Shown: positions 45,940 to 55,706, numbered from the stretch's first letter. The stretch: DNA of 64,000 nt from an uncultured Muribaculaceae bacterium (GCA_947632485.1 CANRPJ010000004.1:62001-126000), one strand, 5' to 3'. Notes: a model not told the origin generated them from the sequence alone. Translations and numbers: made by a program.

Positions 45940-46790
45940 CATAGATGCACCCGTACCTCCGGCACTCTGATGTCAGGGTCTTCGTTGTCCGGACACTCGC
46001 TTCCGCTTCGCGGTCGCTCATGCCCGGTTTCTGATGCATTCGCGCCTCGCGGCGCTCTCCCGCAATATGTACGAGGATATGAAAGTAGGGTAGGTGTGGC
46101 TTAGTGAGCCGCGAAGCGGTGAGATTGTGGTAAACCGTGGGTGGAGCAAAGCGGAGCCCGCGGACCAGCCAACCCATAAAACATGAGCAGCGGAGCTGCG
46201 ATGTTATAGTAGCCTGTGTTTGAGCAGAGAGCAAAGAAGATTCTGACCGCATCATCTGCTTTCGGGCAGACAGTGGTTAGTGGAAACGTGGCAACTATGC
46301 TGCCGTAGGTAGCATTTATAGTAAACCTCACGCTCGCAGCCAACGCCGCAGCGTGAGGGAAAGAGAGTCAAAAAATGATATTGACCTCGAAAGAGGTCAT
46401 TTACAATAGATAATGCATAAGGCATTTCATATGAGAGTCTCATATTTACATGATGACCTCTTGCGAGGTCAGGTTTGTACATGCATCTGTGACCTCACGC
46501 TGCGGCAGAGCCGCGAGCGTGAGGCTTACCACGAACGCAGCCTTCGGCAGCGGTATCTAACCTCTACCTCGTGTCTTGGAGAGGTGACTGCTCATGAAGG
46601 GATTGCGAAAGAGGCACCCACGCTGTGGGTTTATTATGAAGGGCGGCGTTGTGCCGCGGGTTCGCACCCGCGGTTACCGTCAGAAGCCCATGCCATGGGC
46701 TTTTACAGCAAGAGAACTCTAATACTCAAAGAGTCGCGGAGCGATGAGGCTATTAGGGGGCTTTTTCGGAAAAATTGAAAAAGTTGGGGT
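45940..46790. repeat. Palindrome island between regulator and outer-membrane gene
   Basis: About 850 bp with no credible gene, made of 15 or more short inverted repeats with small loops every 20-50 bp, for example GACCTCGAAAGAGGTC (46382-46397), AATGCATAAGGCATT (46412-46426), GACCTCTTGCGAGGTC (46456-46471), CCTCACGCTGC...GCGAGCGTGAGG (46492-46523), ACCCACGCTGTGGGT (46617-46631), CCGCGGGTTCGCACCCGCGG (46655-46674) and AAGCCCATGCCATGGGCTT (46684-46702). Its first part resembles the reverse complement of the C unit from the 31-32 kb island. Confidence 0.85.
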
Positions 46791-46861
46791 AGGAGTGTCA
46801 CAAATCAGGCATTTCTCCGTCATGTATATAAAGGACTATAAACAAGAATAAACTTAGAATC

Positions 46862-49171
46862 ATGAAAACTCTTATTTCAATTCTATATTTATTGCTCGGA
46901 ATCACCTCAGTTTCAGCGCAGACGACGGTTAGCGGCAGTGTGGCGAACAAGGCAGGTGAGGCACTCGCGGGCAGTACGGTGCTTTTCATGCAGGCTGATA
47001 CGGTTGCCGGCGGTACCGTAACCGATAGCAAAGGCCGCTTCGAGCTGCAGGGGCTTCCTAAAGGCGACTACGAATGCCAGGTTTCGATGCTCGGATATAA
47101 GTCTGCCTCGAAGAAGTTTGCCCTTACAGAGAAAACGAGGCTTCCCAAATTCGAGCTTGAGGAGGACGCTACGATGCTTGGCGAGGTAACGGTGACCGGC
47201 GATGCGCGCAAGATAACGAAGGAATTGGCCGGTATGTCAATCTACTATCTTACAGATCGCGCAAAGAAAGAGCCGAATGCCTATATGGCGCTCCAAGAGA
47301 TTCCGCGCCTGATAATAAATCCGGTAGAAAGAAAGATTAAACTTGACAATGGCACCGCTCCCTTGATTCTGGTCAATGGCGTAAGAAAGCCTATCGACGT
47401 GTTGAGTCCAGAATTTATAGAGTCCGTAGAGGTTATTGATAATCCTTCGGCGCGATATCGTGGCGACTCAGAAGTTGCCTCTGTACTTAATATTAAGTTA
47501 AAAAAGGAAGGAATCAAGCCTTATCTGCGAGGTGATTTGGGAGTTAATTCTATGCTGAATGTCAACGCGTTCTACGCAAGTGGGTCATTTGAAACTGGTA
47601 CAGCTACATCTTCGCTTTACTTAAATGCAGGATATATGCAGAACAGAAATACTGATTCTGACAACTATTCCATAATCAAGCAAGGCGATCTGCTGAGAGT
47701 ACTGCAATCATATAGCAATAGTTACTTCCGTAATCCATTTTTTATTGTGGGAGGAGACAAAGAATTTTCCAAGAAAAATTACATGGCATTTAGCGTAAAG
47801 TATTTTCCAAACCCACAAGGCACCAGAACCTTAACAGAGGGTGAAATAACTGATGTGGAAGCCGCTATAACTTCCCCATTATCTTCTGTTAATAATACAA
47901 AAACACGCTATCATGAATTAGCCGGGAATATCTATTACAAGCATTCATTCACTGAGAATCGTGTTATTGAAATAACAGGTAATTATTACTACTCTCTCAA
48001 CGGTAATACCAGCAATTACGAAGAAAATAGTAATCTGATAAGCTATGAGAGTGCAATAGACCTGGATAATAGCCGCCACATGGGTAAGCTTGATGCGAAC
48101 TACTCAGACATGCTCACGGAGTCAATACACCTTGAAGCCGGAGCTAACACGGAATATTCAGTAACCAATATTGATAACCGACTCGAACAGTGGCCAAATT
48201 TCCGTTATCATAGGACACGTGAATTCGTCTATGCAGGAATTGACAATAATAGATCTCAAAGTAAATTCAACTATGTATTATCGCTTGGGCTTGATATGGT
48301 ATTTTCTGACGCTGCTGGTGTGAATAATTCTTATGTTGATTTAGTGCCTTCTGCTTCATTTGCTTATAAGCTAACCAAACAGCATAGTCTATTACTTAAT
48401 TACAACCGCAGTCGCCAGATGCCAAGTGCAGGAAATCTGAATCCACAAAACACGTCAACTAATCTTCTTATAGTGAGCAAAGGTAACCCATTGTTGAAAC
48501 CGAGTCATACCGACAAGGTAAGATTCGGTTATGTATTCAGCAATGGAAAGATAAGGATAAACCCCTATTTAGAATATAATTATTACTCAGATTTAGTAAC
48601 ACCTTATGGTTATCTTGAAGAGGATAACGTATATGTCAGTACCCTTCAGAATTTTGGTCATTTTAGCCAATTACAAACAGGAGCAGTTATAAGTTACATT
48701 TTTCCTCATAAAAATGGTTTCTACGGAAATCTTTATGGCTCTGTCTTTTATGATAAAAAATACATGAAGGGAATGTCCTTCAGAGGTTCCTCGGTAAATG
48801 CCTTCATCCAGGGTTTTGTTGGCTATAAGCGCGTTTCTCTTAATACATATCTCGGTTATTATGGCAATACCTACACTCTCTATGCAAAAGGAGGTGATAG
48901 TTACTATTCAAATTTCAACTTAAACTGGGGTGTCACAAATTCCTTAAGATTAGTTTTAGCGGGAGAATCATTTATTTGTCCAAGGAGGCCTATAAAGAGT
49001 TGGCTCGTAAATGGGGATTACGAAAGTATCTCCAGTTATAAACGTAAGAGTCTTGCTCCTAAGATTCAGATAGGAGTCTGGTATACTTTTCAGACCAAGA
49101 ATTTCAAATGGCGCAACAAGAAGCAGTTCAACGGCAGCGACAACGAACTCCAGACTATTAAGACAAACTAA
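46862..49171 (+). CDS. Outer-membrane beta-barrel protein (TonB-receptor-like, OMP_b-brl_3)
   Basis: 769 residues: signal peptide (to about 19), a carboxypeptidase-like regulatory domain (about 20-100, VSGSVANKAGEALAGSTVLF), a plug-like segment (about 105-230, with LVNGVRKPIDVLSPEFIESVEVID) and a beta-barrel rich in Tyr/Asn to the end. Fits the outer-membrane beta-barrel family PF14905 of Bacteroidetes; ligand unknown. No SusD-like partner follows. The first 600 bases are GC-rich like the core genome, the barrel part markedly AT-richer, as though the barrel was exchanged. No promoter was recognised in 46790-46861. Confidence 0.83.
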   Translation: MKTLISILYLLLGITSVSAQTTVSGSVANKAGEALAGSTVLFMQADTVAGGTVTDSKGRFELQGLPKGDYECQVSMLGYKSASKKFALTEKTRLPKFELEEDATMLGEVTVTGDARKITKELAGMSIYYLTDRAKKEPNAYMALQEIPRLIINPVERKIKLDNGTAPLILVNGVRKPIDVLSPEFIESVEVIDNPSARYRGDSEVASVLNIKLKKEGIKPYLRGDLGVNSMLNVNAFYASGSFETGTATSSLYLNAGYMQNRNTDSDNYSIIKQGDLLRVLQSYSNSYFRNPFFIVGGDKEFSKKNYMAFSVKYFPNPQGTRTLTEGEITDVEAAITSPLSSVNNTKTRYHELAGNIYYKHSFTENRVIEITGNYYYSLNGNTSNYEENSNLISYESAIDLDNSRHMGKLDANYSDMLTESIHLEAGANTEYSVTNIDNRLEQWPNFRYHRTREFVYAGIDNNRSQSKFNYVLSLGLDMVFSDAAGVNNSYVDLVPSASFAYKLTKQHSLLLNYNRSRQMPSAGNLNPQNTSTNLLIVSKGNPLLKPSHTDKVRFGYVFSNGKIRINPYLEYNYYSDLVTPYGYLEEDNVYVSTLQNFGHFSQLQTGAVISYIFPHKNGFYGNLYGSVFYDKKYMKGMSFRGSSVNAFIQGFVGYKRVSLNTYLGYYGNTYTLYAKGGDSYYSNFNLNWGVTNSLRLVLAGESFICPRRPIKSWLVNGDYESISSYKRKSLAPKIQIGVWYTFQTKNFKWRNKKQFNGSDNELQTIKTN

Positions 49172-49339
49172 TTCAAAGTTGCAGAAAGGTTAGTAAATAG
49201 ATTTCATCGGGAGATGAAGGGGCTCGGGGTAAGGAGCCTGATGGGATAGGCGGCTCCTCGAAGGGGTCGCCCCCTGTACGTCAGCATGGTTGGGCAAACA
49301 TGTGGGCACCTCAGATTATGGAATTTGCGGGAAAAAAGC

Positions 49340-49347
49340 TAAATTTG
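49340..49347 (+). promoter_or_regulatory. -7 box of the glyS promoter
   Basis: TAAATTTG, 31 bp before the glyS ATG. The upstream box is not at the standard spacing. The preceding 49172-49320 holds only a few more short palindromes. Confidence 0.55.
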
Positions 49348-49377
49348 CAAGCTGAACCTCTTTATAAGGAATAGAAT

Positions 49378-50922
49378 ATGGCAAAACAGGAAGATGTCTT
49401 CAAGACGATAGTGGCCCACGCGAAGGAGTATGGCTTCGTGTTCCAATCAAGCGAGATCTACGATGGTCTGTCGGCCGTGTATGACTACGGCCAGAATGGC
49501 GTGGAGCTGAAAAACAATATAAAGCGCTACTGGTGGGAGGCGATGACGATGCTTCATGATAATATCGTGGGCATCGATTCCGCTATCTTCATGCACCCAA
49601 CGATCTGGAAGGCATCAGGTCACGTAGATGCTTTCAATGACCCTCTGATTGATAACCGCGATTCGAAAAAGAGATATCGCGCCGACGTATTGATTGAAGA
49701 TGAGATCGCTAAGATCGACGATAAGATAAATAAGGAGGTGGCGAAGGCTGCGAAGCGCTTTGGCGAGAGCTTCGACGAGGCGATGTTCCGGCAGACTAAC
49801 CCGCGGGTGAAAGAGCATCAGGAGAAGCGCGACGCGCTGCATGAGCGCTACTCCAACGCGATGAATGCCAACGATCTGGCTGAGCTGAAGCAGATAATAT
49901 TGGACTGCGAGATAGCGGATCCGATCAGCGGCACGCGAAACTGGACGGACGTGAGGCAGTTTAACCTGATGTTTAAGACTGAGATGGGCTCCACGGCCGA
50001 CGGTGCGATGGAGGTGTATCTGCGTCCGGAGACGGCTCAGGGTATTTTCGTGAACTATCTTAATGTGCAGAAAACTGGTCGCATGCGTCTGCCTTTCGGT
50101 ATCGCTCAGATAGGCAAGGCTTTCCGCAACGAGATAGTGGCCCGCCAGTTTATTTTCCGCATGAGGGAGTTCGAGCAGATGGAGATGCAATTTTTCGTGC
50201 GCCCGGGCGAGGAACTGAAATGGTTTGATTTCTGGAGGCAGACGCGCCTGAAATGGCACAAAGCGCTGGGACTTGGTGACCAGAAATATCGCTTCCACGA
50301 CCATGAGAAGCTGGCTCACTACGCCAACGCGGCTACGGATATTGAGTTTGAGATGCCGTTTGGCTTCAAGGAGGTGGAGGGAATCCACTCGCGCACGAAT
50401 TTCGACCTTTCGCAGCATGAGAAATTCTCGGGCAAGAAGATACAGTATTTCGACCCTGAATTGAACGAGGGCTATGTGCCCTACGTGATCGAGACCTCGA
50501 TCGGCGTGGACAGAATGTTTCTGTCGGTGCTCTGCAGCGCCTACGAGGATCAGAAGCTCGAGGGCGGCGACAGCCGCGTAGTGCTTCATTTCCCGGCGGC
50601 TCTGGCTCCGGTGAAATGCTGCGTGATGCCGCTGGTGAAGAAAGATGGTCTTCCGGAGAAGGCTCGCGAAATCCAGCACAGGCTGCGGTTTGACTTCACC
50701 TGCCAGTATGACGAGAAAGATTCAATCGGAAAGCGCTACCGTCGGCAGGACGCCATAGGAACCCCCTACTGCATCACGGTAGACCATCAGACGCTTGAAG
50801 ACGGCACGGTGACGCTCCGCCATCGCGACACGATGGAGCAGCAGCGTGTGGCAGCGGCCGACCTGGAGAGCCTGCTGCGCGACAGCGTGAGCCTCAACAG
50901 CCTGCTGAAGAAACTGTTGTAA
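49378..50922 (+). CDS. glyS: Glycyl-tRNA synthetase (class II, alpha2 type)
   Basis: 514 residues, charges tRNA-Gly. Class II motifs: motif 1 region SAVYDYGQNGVELKNNIKRYWW near 32-53; motif 2 FRNEIVARQFIFRMREFEQMEMQFF; motif 3 near ETSIGVDRMFLSVL; C-terminal anticodon-binding domain. It is the eukaryote/Gram-positive-like alpha2 enzyme, standard in Bacteroidetes. LemA follows after 20 bp on the same strand. Confidence 0.95.
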   Translation: MAKQEDVFKTIVAHAKEYGFVFQSSEIYDGLSAVYDYGQNGVELKNNIKRYWWEAMTMLHDNIVGIDSAIFMHPTIWKASGHVDAFNDPLIDNRDSKKRYRADVLIEDEIAKIDDKINKEVAKAAKRFGESFDEAMFRQTNPRVKEHQEKRDALHERYSNAMNANDLAELKQIILDCEIADPISGTRNWTDVRQFNLMFKTEMGSTADGAMEVYLRPETAQGIFVNYLNVQKTGRMRLPFGIAQIGKAFRNEIVARQFIFRMREFEQMEMQFFVRPGEELKWFDFWRQTRLKWHKALGLGDQKYRFHDHEKLAHYANAATDIEFEMPFGFKEVEGIHSRTNFDLSQHEKFSGKKIQYFDPELNEGYVPYVIETSIGVDRMFLSVLCSAYEDQKLEGGDSRVVLHFPAALAPVKCCVMPLVKKDGLPEKAREIQHRLRFDFTCQYDEKDSIGKRYRRQDAIGTPYCITVDHQTLEDGTVTLRHRDTMEQQRVAAADLESLLRDSVSLNSLLKKLL

Positions 50923-50942
50923 GACCCTAAAAGAGATTAAAG

Positions 50943-51530
50943 ATGAAGATATTTAAGAAGATATTGATAGCCCTCACGGCTATCGCGGCTTGCGGAGGAC
51001 TCACCTCCTGCAATTATAACTCGCTGGTGGAGAAGCAGCAGGGAGTGGATCAGGCATGGGCTCAGGTAGAGAATCAGTATCAGCGACGCGCTGACCTGAT
51101 TCCGAATCTGGTAAACACGGTGAAGGGTTATGCCGCTCATGAGAGCTCCACCTTCGAGAAGGTGACGGAGGCGCGCGCAAAGGCCACTTCCATCACAATC
51201 AACGCTGACGACCTCAACGAAGAGACGCTGGCAAAATATCAGGCGGCTCAAAACGAACTCAGCCAGGCGCTTAAATCGCTACTGGCGGTATCGGAGGCAT
51301 ATCCGGACCTGAAGGCTAACGAGAATTTCATGAATCTTCAGGCTCAGCTTGAGGGCACGGAAAACCGTATAGCCACGGAACGAATGCGCTACACTGAGAG
51401 CGTGCGCGACTATAATACGGCGATTAAGAAATTCCCTACAGTGATCTATGCCGGCTGGTTCGGTTTCAAGGAGAAACCCCAGTTTAAGGCGGAGGCCGGC
51501 GCAGAGAAAGCTCCCGAAGTGAAATTCTGA
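50943..51530 (+). CDS. LemA family lipoprotein
   Basis: 195 residues. Signal peptide with a lipobox (GLTSC, Cys23), then the helical LemA domain with the family signature NYNSLVEKQQGVDQAWAQVE, QRRADLIPNLVNTVKGY and AYPDLKANENFMNLQAQLEG. LemA proteins are envelope-linked and of unclear function. Starts 20 bp after glyS and ends 5 bp before the FKBP gene. Confidence 0.92.
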   Translation: MKIFKKILIALTAIAACGGLTSCNYNSLVEKQQGVDQAWAQVENQYQRRADLIPNLVNTVKGYAAHESSTFEKVTEARAKATSITINADDLNEETLAKYQAAQNELSQALKSLLAVSEAYPDLKANENFMNLQAQLEGTENRIATERMRYTESVRDYNTAIKKFPTVIYAGWFGFKEKPQFKAEAGAEKAPEVKF

Positions 51531-51535
51531 CAACC

Positions 51536-52093
51536 ATGAACATCAGATTCCGACACTTATGCGCAGCTCTTGCGCTGCCGCTTCTGGCTCTGACCGGCTG
51601 CGGCATGGACGATAACGACGACAGTGTGCTGCAGGACACCAAGGAGTGGCACGCGAAAAATACGGCTTATCTGCTCGAGGCGGAAAACGAAACGCAGGGC
51701 GGCACGAAGGTATATGAGAAGGTCTCGCCGTCGTGGATGCCAACGGGGTATGTGCTGATGAAGTGGCACAACGACCGCGAGCTGACGAAAGATAACCTGA
51801 CTCCGCTCTATAACTCTACGGTCGAGATGATCTACGACGGCAAACTGGTAGACGGCACCGTGTTTGACCGCTCCTCTGACCATTTCGCCGATGCTATCTT
51901 CACTGCTCAGCCGAGCCAGAACATTATAGGCATGGCTATTGCGCTGACAAATATGCACGTAGGCGACAGCGTGACGGTTGTGATTCCCTATGAGCTGGGC
52001 TACGGAGTATCAGGCTCGGGCTCCATACGAGGCTTCTCCACGCTGATTTTCGACCTGCGCCTGAAAGGGATTTCCGCCTACGAGAAGAACTGA
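51536..52093 (+). CDS. FKBP-type peptidyl-prolyl isomerase-like lipoprotein
   Basis: 185 residues: lipobox LTGC (Cys22) and a FKBP-type domain from about 95 (VEMIYDGKLVDGTVFDRSSD; VIPYELGYGVSGSGSIRGFS; LIFDLRLKGI). The spacing GTVFD...PYELGYG is the usual FKBP core. A surface- or periplasm-facing folding helper; many Bacteroidetes relatives lose some active-site residues, so activity is not certain. Confidence 0.82.
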   Translation: MNIRFRHLCAALALPLLALTGCGMDDNDDSVLQDTKEWHAKNTAYLLEAENETQGGTKVYEKVSPSWMPTGYVLMKWHNDRELTKDNLTPLYNSTVEMIYDGKLVDGTVFDRSSDHFADAIFTAQPSQNIIGMAIALTNMHVGDSVTVVIPYELGYGVSGSGSIRGFSTLIFDLRLKGISAYEKN

Positions 52094-52141
52094 ACCGGGC
52101 GCCAAAGGTAAACGGTAGACTATAACCTGCAATCAAATATC

Positions 52142-54655
52142 ATGAAACTAAACAGATTCTGGCTTGCCGCCGCGCTGGCGGCAACCACCGCGGCGGGAGC
52201 GATGGCAATCGTGGTCCCGACCTACAGGCTTACCGGTCCGCGCGCGATTAAATCTCCTCTGCTTGTAGACTCACTTAACGCCACCGGAGGGAAATATGAT
52301 GCGTCGGAGCTTCTGAAGGCCTCGCTGCGCCACAATCCGCAGGGAGCAATCGTGACAGCGGATCAGGAAGGCGCGCTGAAGCTCACCAAGGAAGGCGAAA
52401 ATACGCTCTATTCGCTCTCTACGCGGCTACGCTCAGAGCGCTATTCAAAGGGACAACTGAAGGTAACCAGCCCGAACCGCTTTGAGCTTTACCTGAATGG
52501 CGAATCGAAGCTGAAAAAGATCACGGCAGAGGCAGCCGATACGCTGGCGCAGATGCAGCAGATTCCGCTGGAGCTCTGGCCGGAAGAGGCGGGCGACATA
52601 ACGGTGAAGATACTCTCAACATCGGAAACGGGCGAGCCGCAGATAAAGATAGAGTATGTGCCGGAGCAGGAGTTTGAAGATGTGCTGCTGTTTGCCGGAG
52701 CCGACGTGAAGCGTCACATGGTGCTCCTCGATAATTCTGCCGGCGAGCGCGTGAGCGGCGCTTATCTCTCGCCCGATGGCAAATATATGCTCACCTACTA
52801 CCGCTACGCCTGGAGCGAGAAAGACAGCCGCTCCTGGATCGTGCTCTCGGAGACGGCCACGGGTAGGGTGATCAACGGCAATATGCAGTATATGTACTGG
52901 ATGCCGAAGGGAAGCCGCCTCTACTATACAGTGCAGGCCAAGGAGGGCTATGACCTCTATATCTACGACCCGAAGACGGGAGCTACCACGCTATTCGCCA
53001 AGGGAGTGCCTACCAACTACATGACATGGAGCCCTAACGAGGATTATATAATCTATTCCGGGAATGACGAAGGCCCCAAAGAGACGGGTCCGCTGCGCCG
53101 TCATCTTGATCCCGATGACCGAGAAGCCGGCAAACGCGACCGCAGCTTCGTGAAGATGTATGATTTCGCTACCGGCACCGAAACGGCGCTCACGTATGGT
53201 CGCTACAGCACTTACCTCAACGATCTCTCCCACGACGGAAAGAAAGCGCTCCTGAGCATAAGCGACTACGACTCTACGAAATGGCCGTTTTATTTCAGCA
53301 CTCTCGTAGAGATGGATCTCGCCACCTTGAAGGTGGATACCCTCGTGAACCATGACGGTGCTTTCAAAAGCGCCCTCTACTCGCCCGATGATAAAAAGGC
53401 ATTCATACTCGCCGGACCGGATTTCGCCGACGGAATAGGCCGAAATATAGGGAATAACGAGATAGCCAACGACTACGACATGCAGGGCTTCATCATGGAT
53501 ATAGCCTCGCGTAAGGTGGAGGCGATGACGAAGGATTTCGATCCTTCGATAAGCAATGCAAGCTGGAACTGCTCTGACGGACTGATTTATCTGGGAGCTG
53601 AAGAGGGTTTCCACAACAACGTATATACCCTCGACCCGGTTAAGAAGACATTCAGGAAACTACCGACCCAGGTGGAGAATACCTACAGTTTCTCAGTAGG
53701 CGACTATGAGAACCGCTATATGGCCTACACCGGAGGGGGTAACAACTACACGGGCCGCTGCTATCTGATGGATCTAAAGACGGGTCAGAATACCCTTATC
53801 GGCGATCCGATGGCGGAGAGTCTGGCCGACGTGGATTTCGGACCGATGGAGAAATGGAGCTTCAAGAACTCGCAGGGCGATGAGATAGACTGCCGCTTCT
53901 TCCTTCCGCCGAGCTTTGACGCGACGAAGAAATATCCGATGATAGTATATTACTACGGAGGCACAAGCCCCTCTACATCAGGCATGACGAGTCCTTATAG
54001 CCCTCAGCTGTTTGCGGCGAAGGATTATGTGGTGCTCGTGATCAATCCTTCCGGCACGACGGGCTATGGGCAGGAGTTTTCCGCACGCCACGTAAACGCC
54101 TGGGGCAAGCGGACCTCCGATGATATCATCGAGGGAGTGAAGGAGTTCTGCCACCAGCACCCGTACGTGAACGATAAGAAGATAGGTTGCATCGGCGCCA
54201 GCTACGGCGGCTTCATGACGCAGTATCTCGTGAGCCATACGGATATATTCGCGGCAGCCGTGAGCCACGCCGGAATATCTAACGTGACAAGCTATTGGGG
54301 CGAGGGCTACTGGGGCTACAGCTACAATGCCGTGGCAGCTGCCAAATCATATCCGTGGAATAATCCTGACCTCTTCACCAAGCAGAGCTCGCTCTTCAAT
54401 GCCGACAAGATCCACACTCCCCTGCTGCTCTTCCACGGCACGGCAGATGAAAATGTGCCCATCGGCGAGAGCGTCCAGCTATTTAATGCCCTGAAGATTC
54501 TGGGTCGTGAGGTAGAATTCATCAGCGTAGATGATCAGCATCATTTCGTGCTCGATGACCCTCATAAGAAACTTTGGAACGCTACCACGATGGCCTGGTT
54601 TGCAAAATGGCTGCAAGACGACCCGCGCTGGTGGAATGCTCTCTATGGTAAATAA
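52142..54655 (+). CDS. S9 family prolyl oligopeptidase (dipeptidyl peptidase IV-like)
   Basis: 837 residues. N-terminal signal-like segment, a WD40-like beta-propeller (about 60-590) and a C-terminal alpha/beta hydrolase domain. Catalytic triad: Ser687 in GASYGGFM, Asp769 in HGTADENVP, His800 or 801 in DDQHHF. Cleaves short proline-containing peptides in the periplasm or at the surface. Codon use like its neighbours. Starts 48 bp after the FKBP gene and shares the run with it. Confidence 0.9.
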   Translation: MKLNRFWLAAALAATTAAGAMAIVVPTYRLTGPRAIKSPLLVDSLNATGGKYDASELLKASLRHNPQGAIVTADQEGALKLTKEGENTLYSLSTRLRSERYSKGQLKVTSPNRFELYLNGESKLKKITAEAADTLAQMQQIPLELWPEEAGDITVKILSTSETGEPQIKIEYVPEQEFEDVLLFAGADVKRHMVLLDNSAGERVSGAYLSPDGKYMLTYYRYAWSEKDSRSWIVLSETATGRVINGNMQYMYWMPKGSRLYYTVQAKEGYDLYIYDPKTGATTLFAKGVPTNYMTWSPNEDYIIYSGNDEGPKETGPLRRHLDPDDREAGKRDRSFVKMYDFATGTETALTYGRYSTYLNDLSHDGKKALLSISDYDSTKWPFYFSTLVEMDLATLKVDTLVNHDGAFKSALYSPDDKKAFILAGPDFADGIGRNIGNNEIANDYDMQGFIMDIASRKVEAMTKDFDPSISNASWNCSDGLIYLGAEEGFHNNVYTLDPVKKTFRKLPTQVENTYSFSVGDYENRYMAYTGGGNNYTGRCYLMDLKTGQNTLIGDPMAESLADVDFGPMEKWSFKNSQGDEIDCRFFLPPSFDATKKYPMIVYYYGGTSPSTSGMTSPYSPQLFAAKDYVVLVINPSGTTGYGQEFSARHVNAWGKRTSDDIIEGVKEFCHQHPYVNDKKIGCIGASYGGFMTQYLVSHTDIFAAAVSHAGISNVTSYWGEGYWGYSYNAVAAAKSYPWNNPDLFTKQSSLFNADKIHTPLLLFHGTADENVPIGESVQLFNALKILGREVEFISVDDQHHFVLDDPHKKLWNATTMAWFAKWLQDDPRWWNALYGK

Positions 54656-54675
54656 TTACTAAAACCAATCACAAT

Positions 54676-55533
54676 ATGAAGCGACTTATCTATTCATCAA
54701 TGCTGGCTCTTTCGACGCTTGCGATAACCGGTTGCGCAGGCAATAAGGCGGAATCCGGCACCGACACCACCGCGACCGGAACAGACCAGAAAACCTACGT
54801 AACCGTAAGCACCAATAAGGGCGACTTCACGCTCTGGCTATATGATGACACCCCGCTGCATCGCGATAATTTTATCCGCCTGTGCAACGACAGTACTTAT
54901 AACGGAGTGCTCTTCCACAGGGTAATCAAAGATTTCCTGATTCAGGGAGGCGACCCGCAGAGTAAGGAGCGTAAACCCGGAGTAGCGTATGGCGATGGCG
55001 ACGGCGGCTATGTAGTATATTCAGAGATCAAGCCGGAGCATTTCTGCAAGCGCGGTGCCCTTATCGATGCAAAGCTCGGCGACTATGTGAACCCGACCCG
55101 TATGTCGGCCGGAACACAGTTCTGCGTTGTAGAGGGAAAGGTGTTTACCGATGAAGAGCTCGATGCTACTGAAAAGCGCATGAACACATGGCATAAAAAC
55201 TATCTCTATCATCGCGCCCGCTACGAGCTGATGCTTGAGGATCCCTCGCTGACCGAGATAGAAAATGGTGACCTCCTCAACACCAAGGCCCGCGAACTCG
55301 CCGATAAATGGTATAAGGAGCAGGGTCCGGTTAAGATCACGCCGGAGCAGCGGGAAGTATATAAAACTATAGGCGGAACTCCGCACCTCGACGGTACGGT
55401 CACGGTATTCGGAGAGCTCGTAGAGGGTCAGGATATCGTGAAGAATATCACTCTTATGGAAACGGACAAAGAAAAGGGCGATCGTCCGGTTGAAGATGTG
55501 GTGATTCTTTCTACTAAGGTCTGGAAGAAATAG
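54676..55533 (+). CDS. Cyclophilin-type peptidyl-prolyl isomerase lipoprotein
   Basis: 285 residues: lipobox TGC (Cys20) and a cyclophilin domain. Core motifs LYDDTPLHRDNF, VLFHRVIKDFLIQGGDP (with the catalytic Arg) and LDGTVTVFGELVEGQDIV are kept. Between MSAGTQFCVVEG and TIGGTPHLDG lies an insert of roughly 75 residues rich in Tyr, Glu and Lys, longer than in bacterial PpiA. Followed by a strong terminator that closes the 49-55 kb run. Confidence 0.9.
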   Translation: MKRLIYSSMLALSTLAITGCAGNKAESGTDTTATGTDQKTYVTVSTNKGDFTLWLYDDTPLHRDNFIRLCNDSTYNGVLFHRVIKDFLIQGGDPQSKERKPGVAYGDGDGGYVVYSEIKPEHFCKRGALIDAKLGDYVNPTRMSAGTQFCVVEGKVFTDEELDATEKRMNTWHKNYLYHRARYELMLEDPSLTEIENGDLLNTKARELADKWYKEQGPVKITPEQREVYKTIGGTPHLDGTVTVFGELVEGQDIVKNITLMETDKEKGDRPVEDVVILSTKVWKK

Positions 55534-55552
55534 TAACCGCATATCAGCACAG

Positions 55553-55594
55553 TCAACCCGAGAGCCTTAATACAGCCCACGGGTTGATTTTTTT
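55553..55594 (+). terminator. Intrinsic terminator after the cyclophilin gene
   Basis: 8-bp stem TCAACCCG / CGGGTTGA (55553-55560 and 55580-55587) with a 19-base loop, then seven Ts (55588-55594). The best terminator in the window. Confidence 0.8.
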
Positions 55595-55706
55595 ATTTCC
55601 CGATAAAGGCATTTTCAAGGAAGAAGGCAGCAAACAATTCCGAAGTCAATTCTTTATGAGTAGAGGTAACTAACTTAAAACGTTCCACTCAATAACTTTA
55701 TGACAG

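Noticed and set aside
46655-46674. tRNA-like arm GGTTCGCACC in the palindrome island
   Set aside because: No acceptor, D or anticodon arms fit around it; it is one of many simple palindromes.
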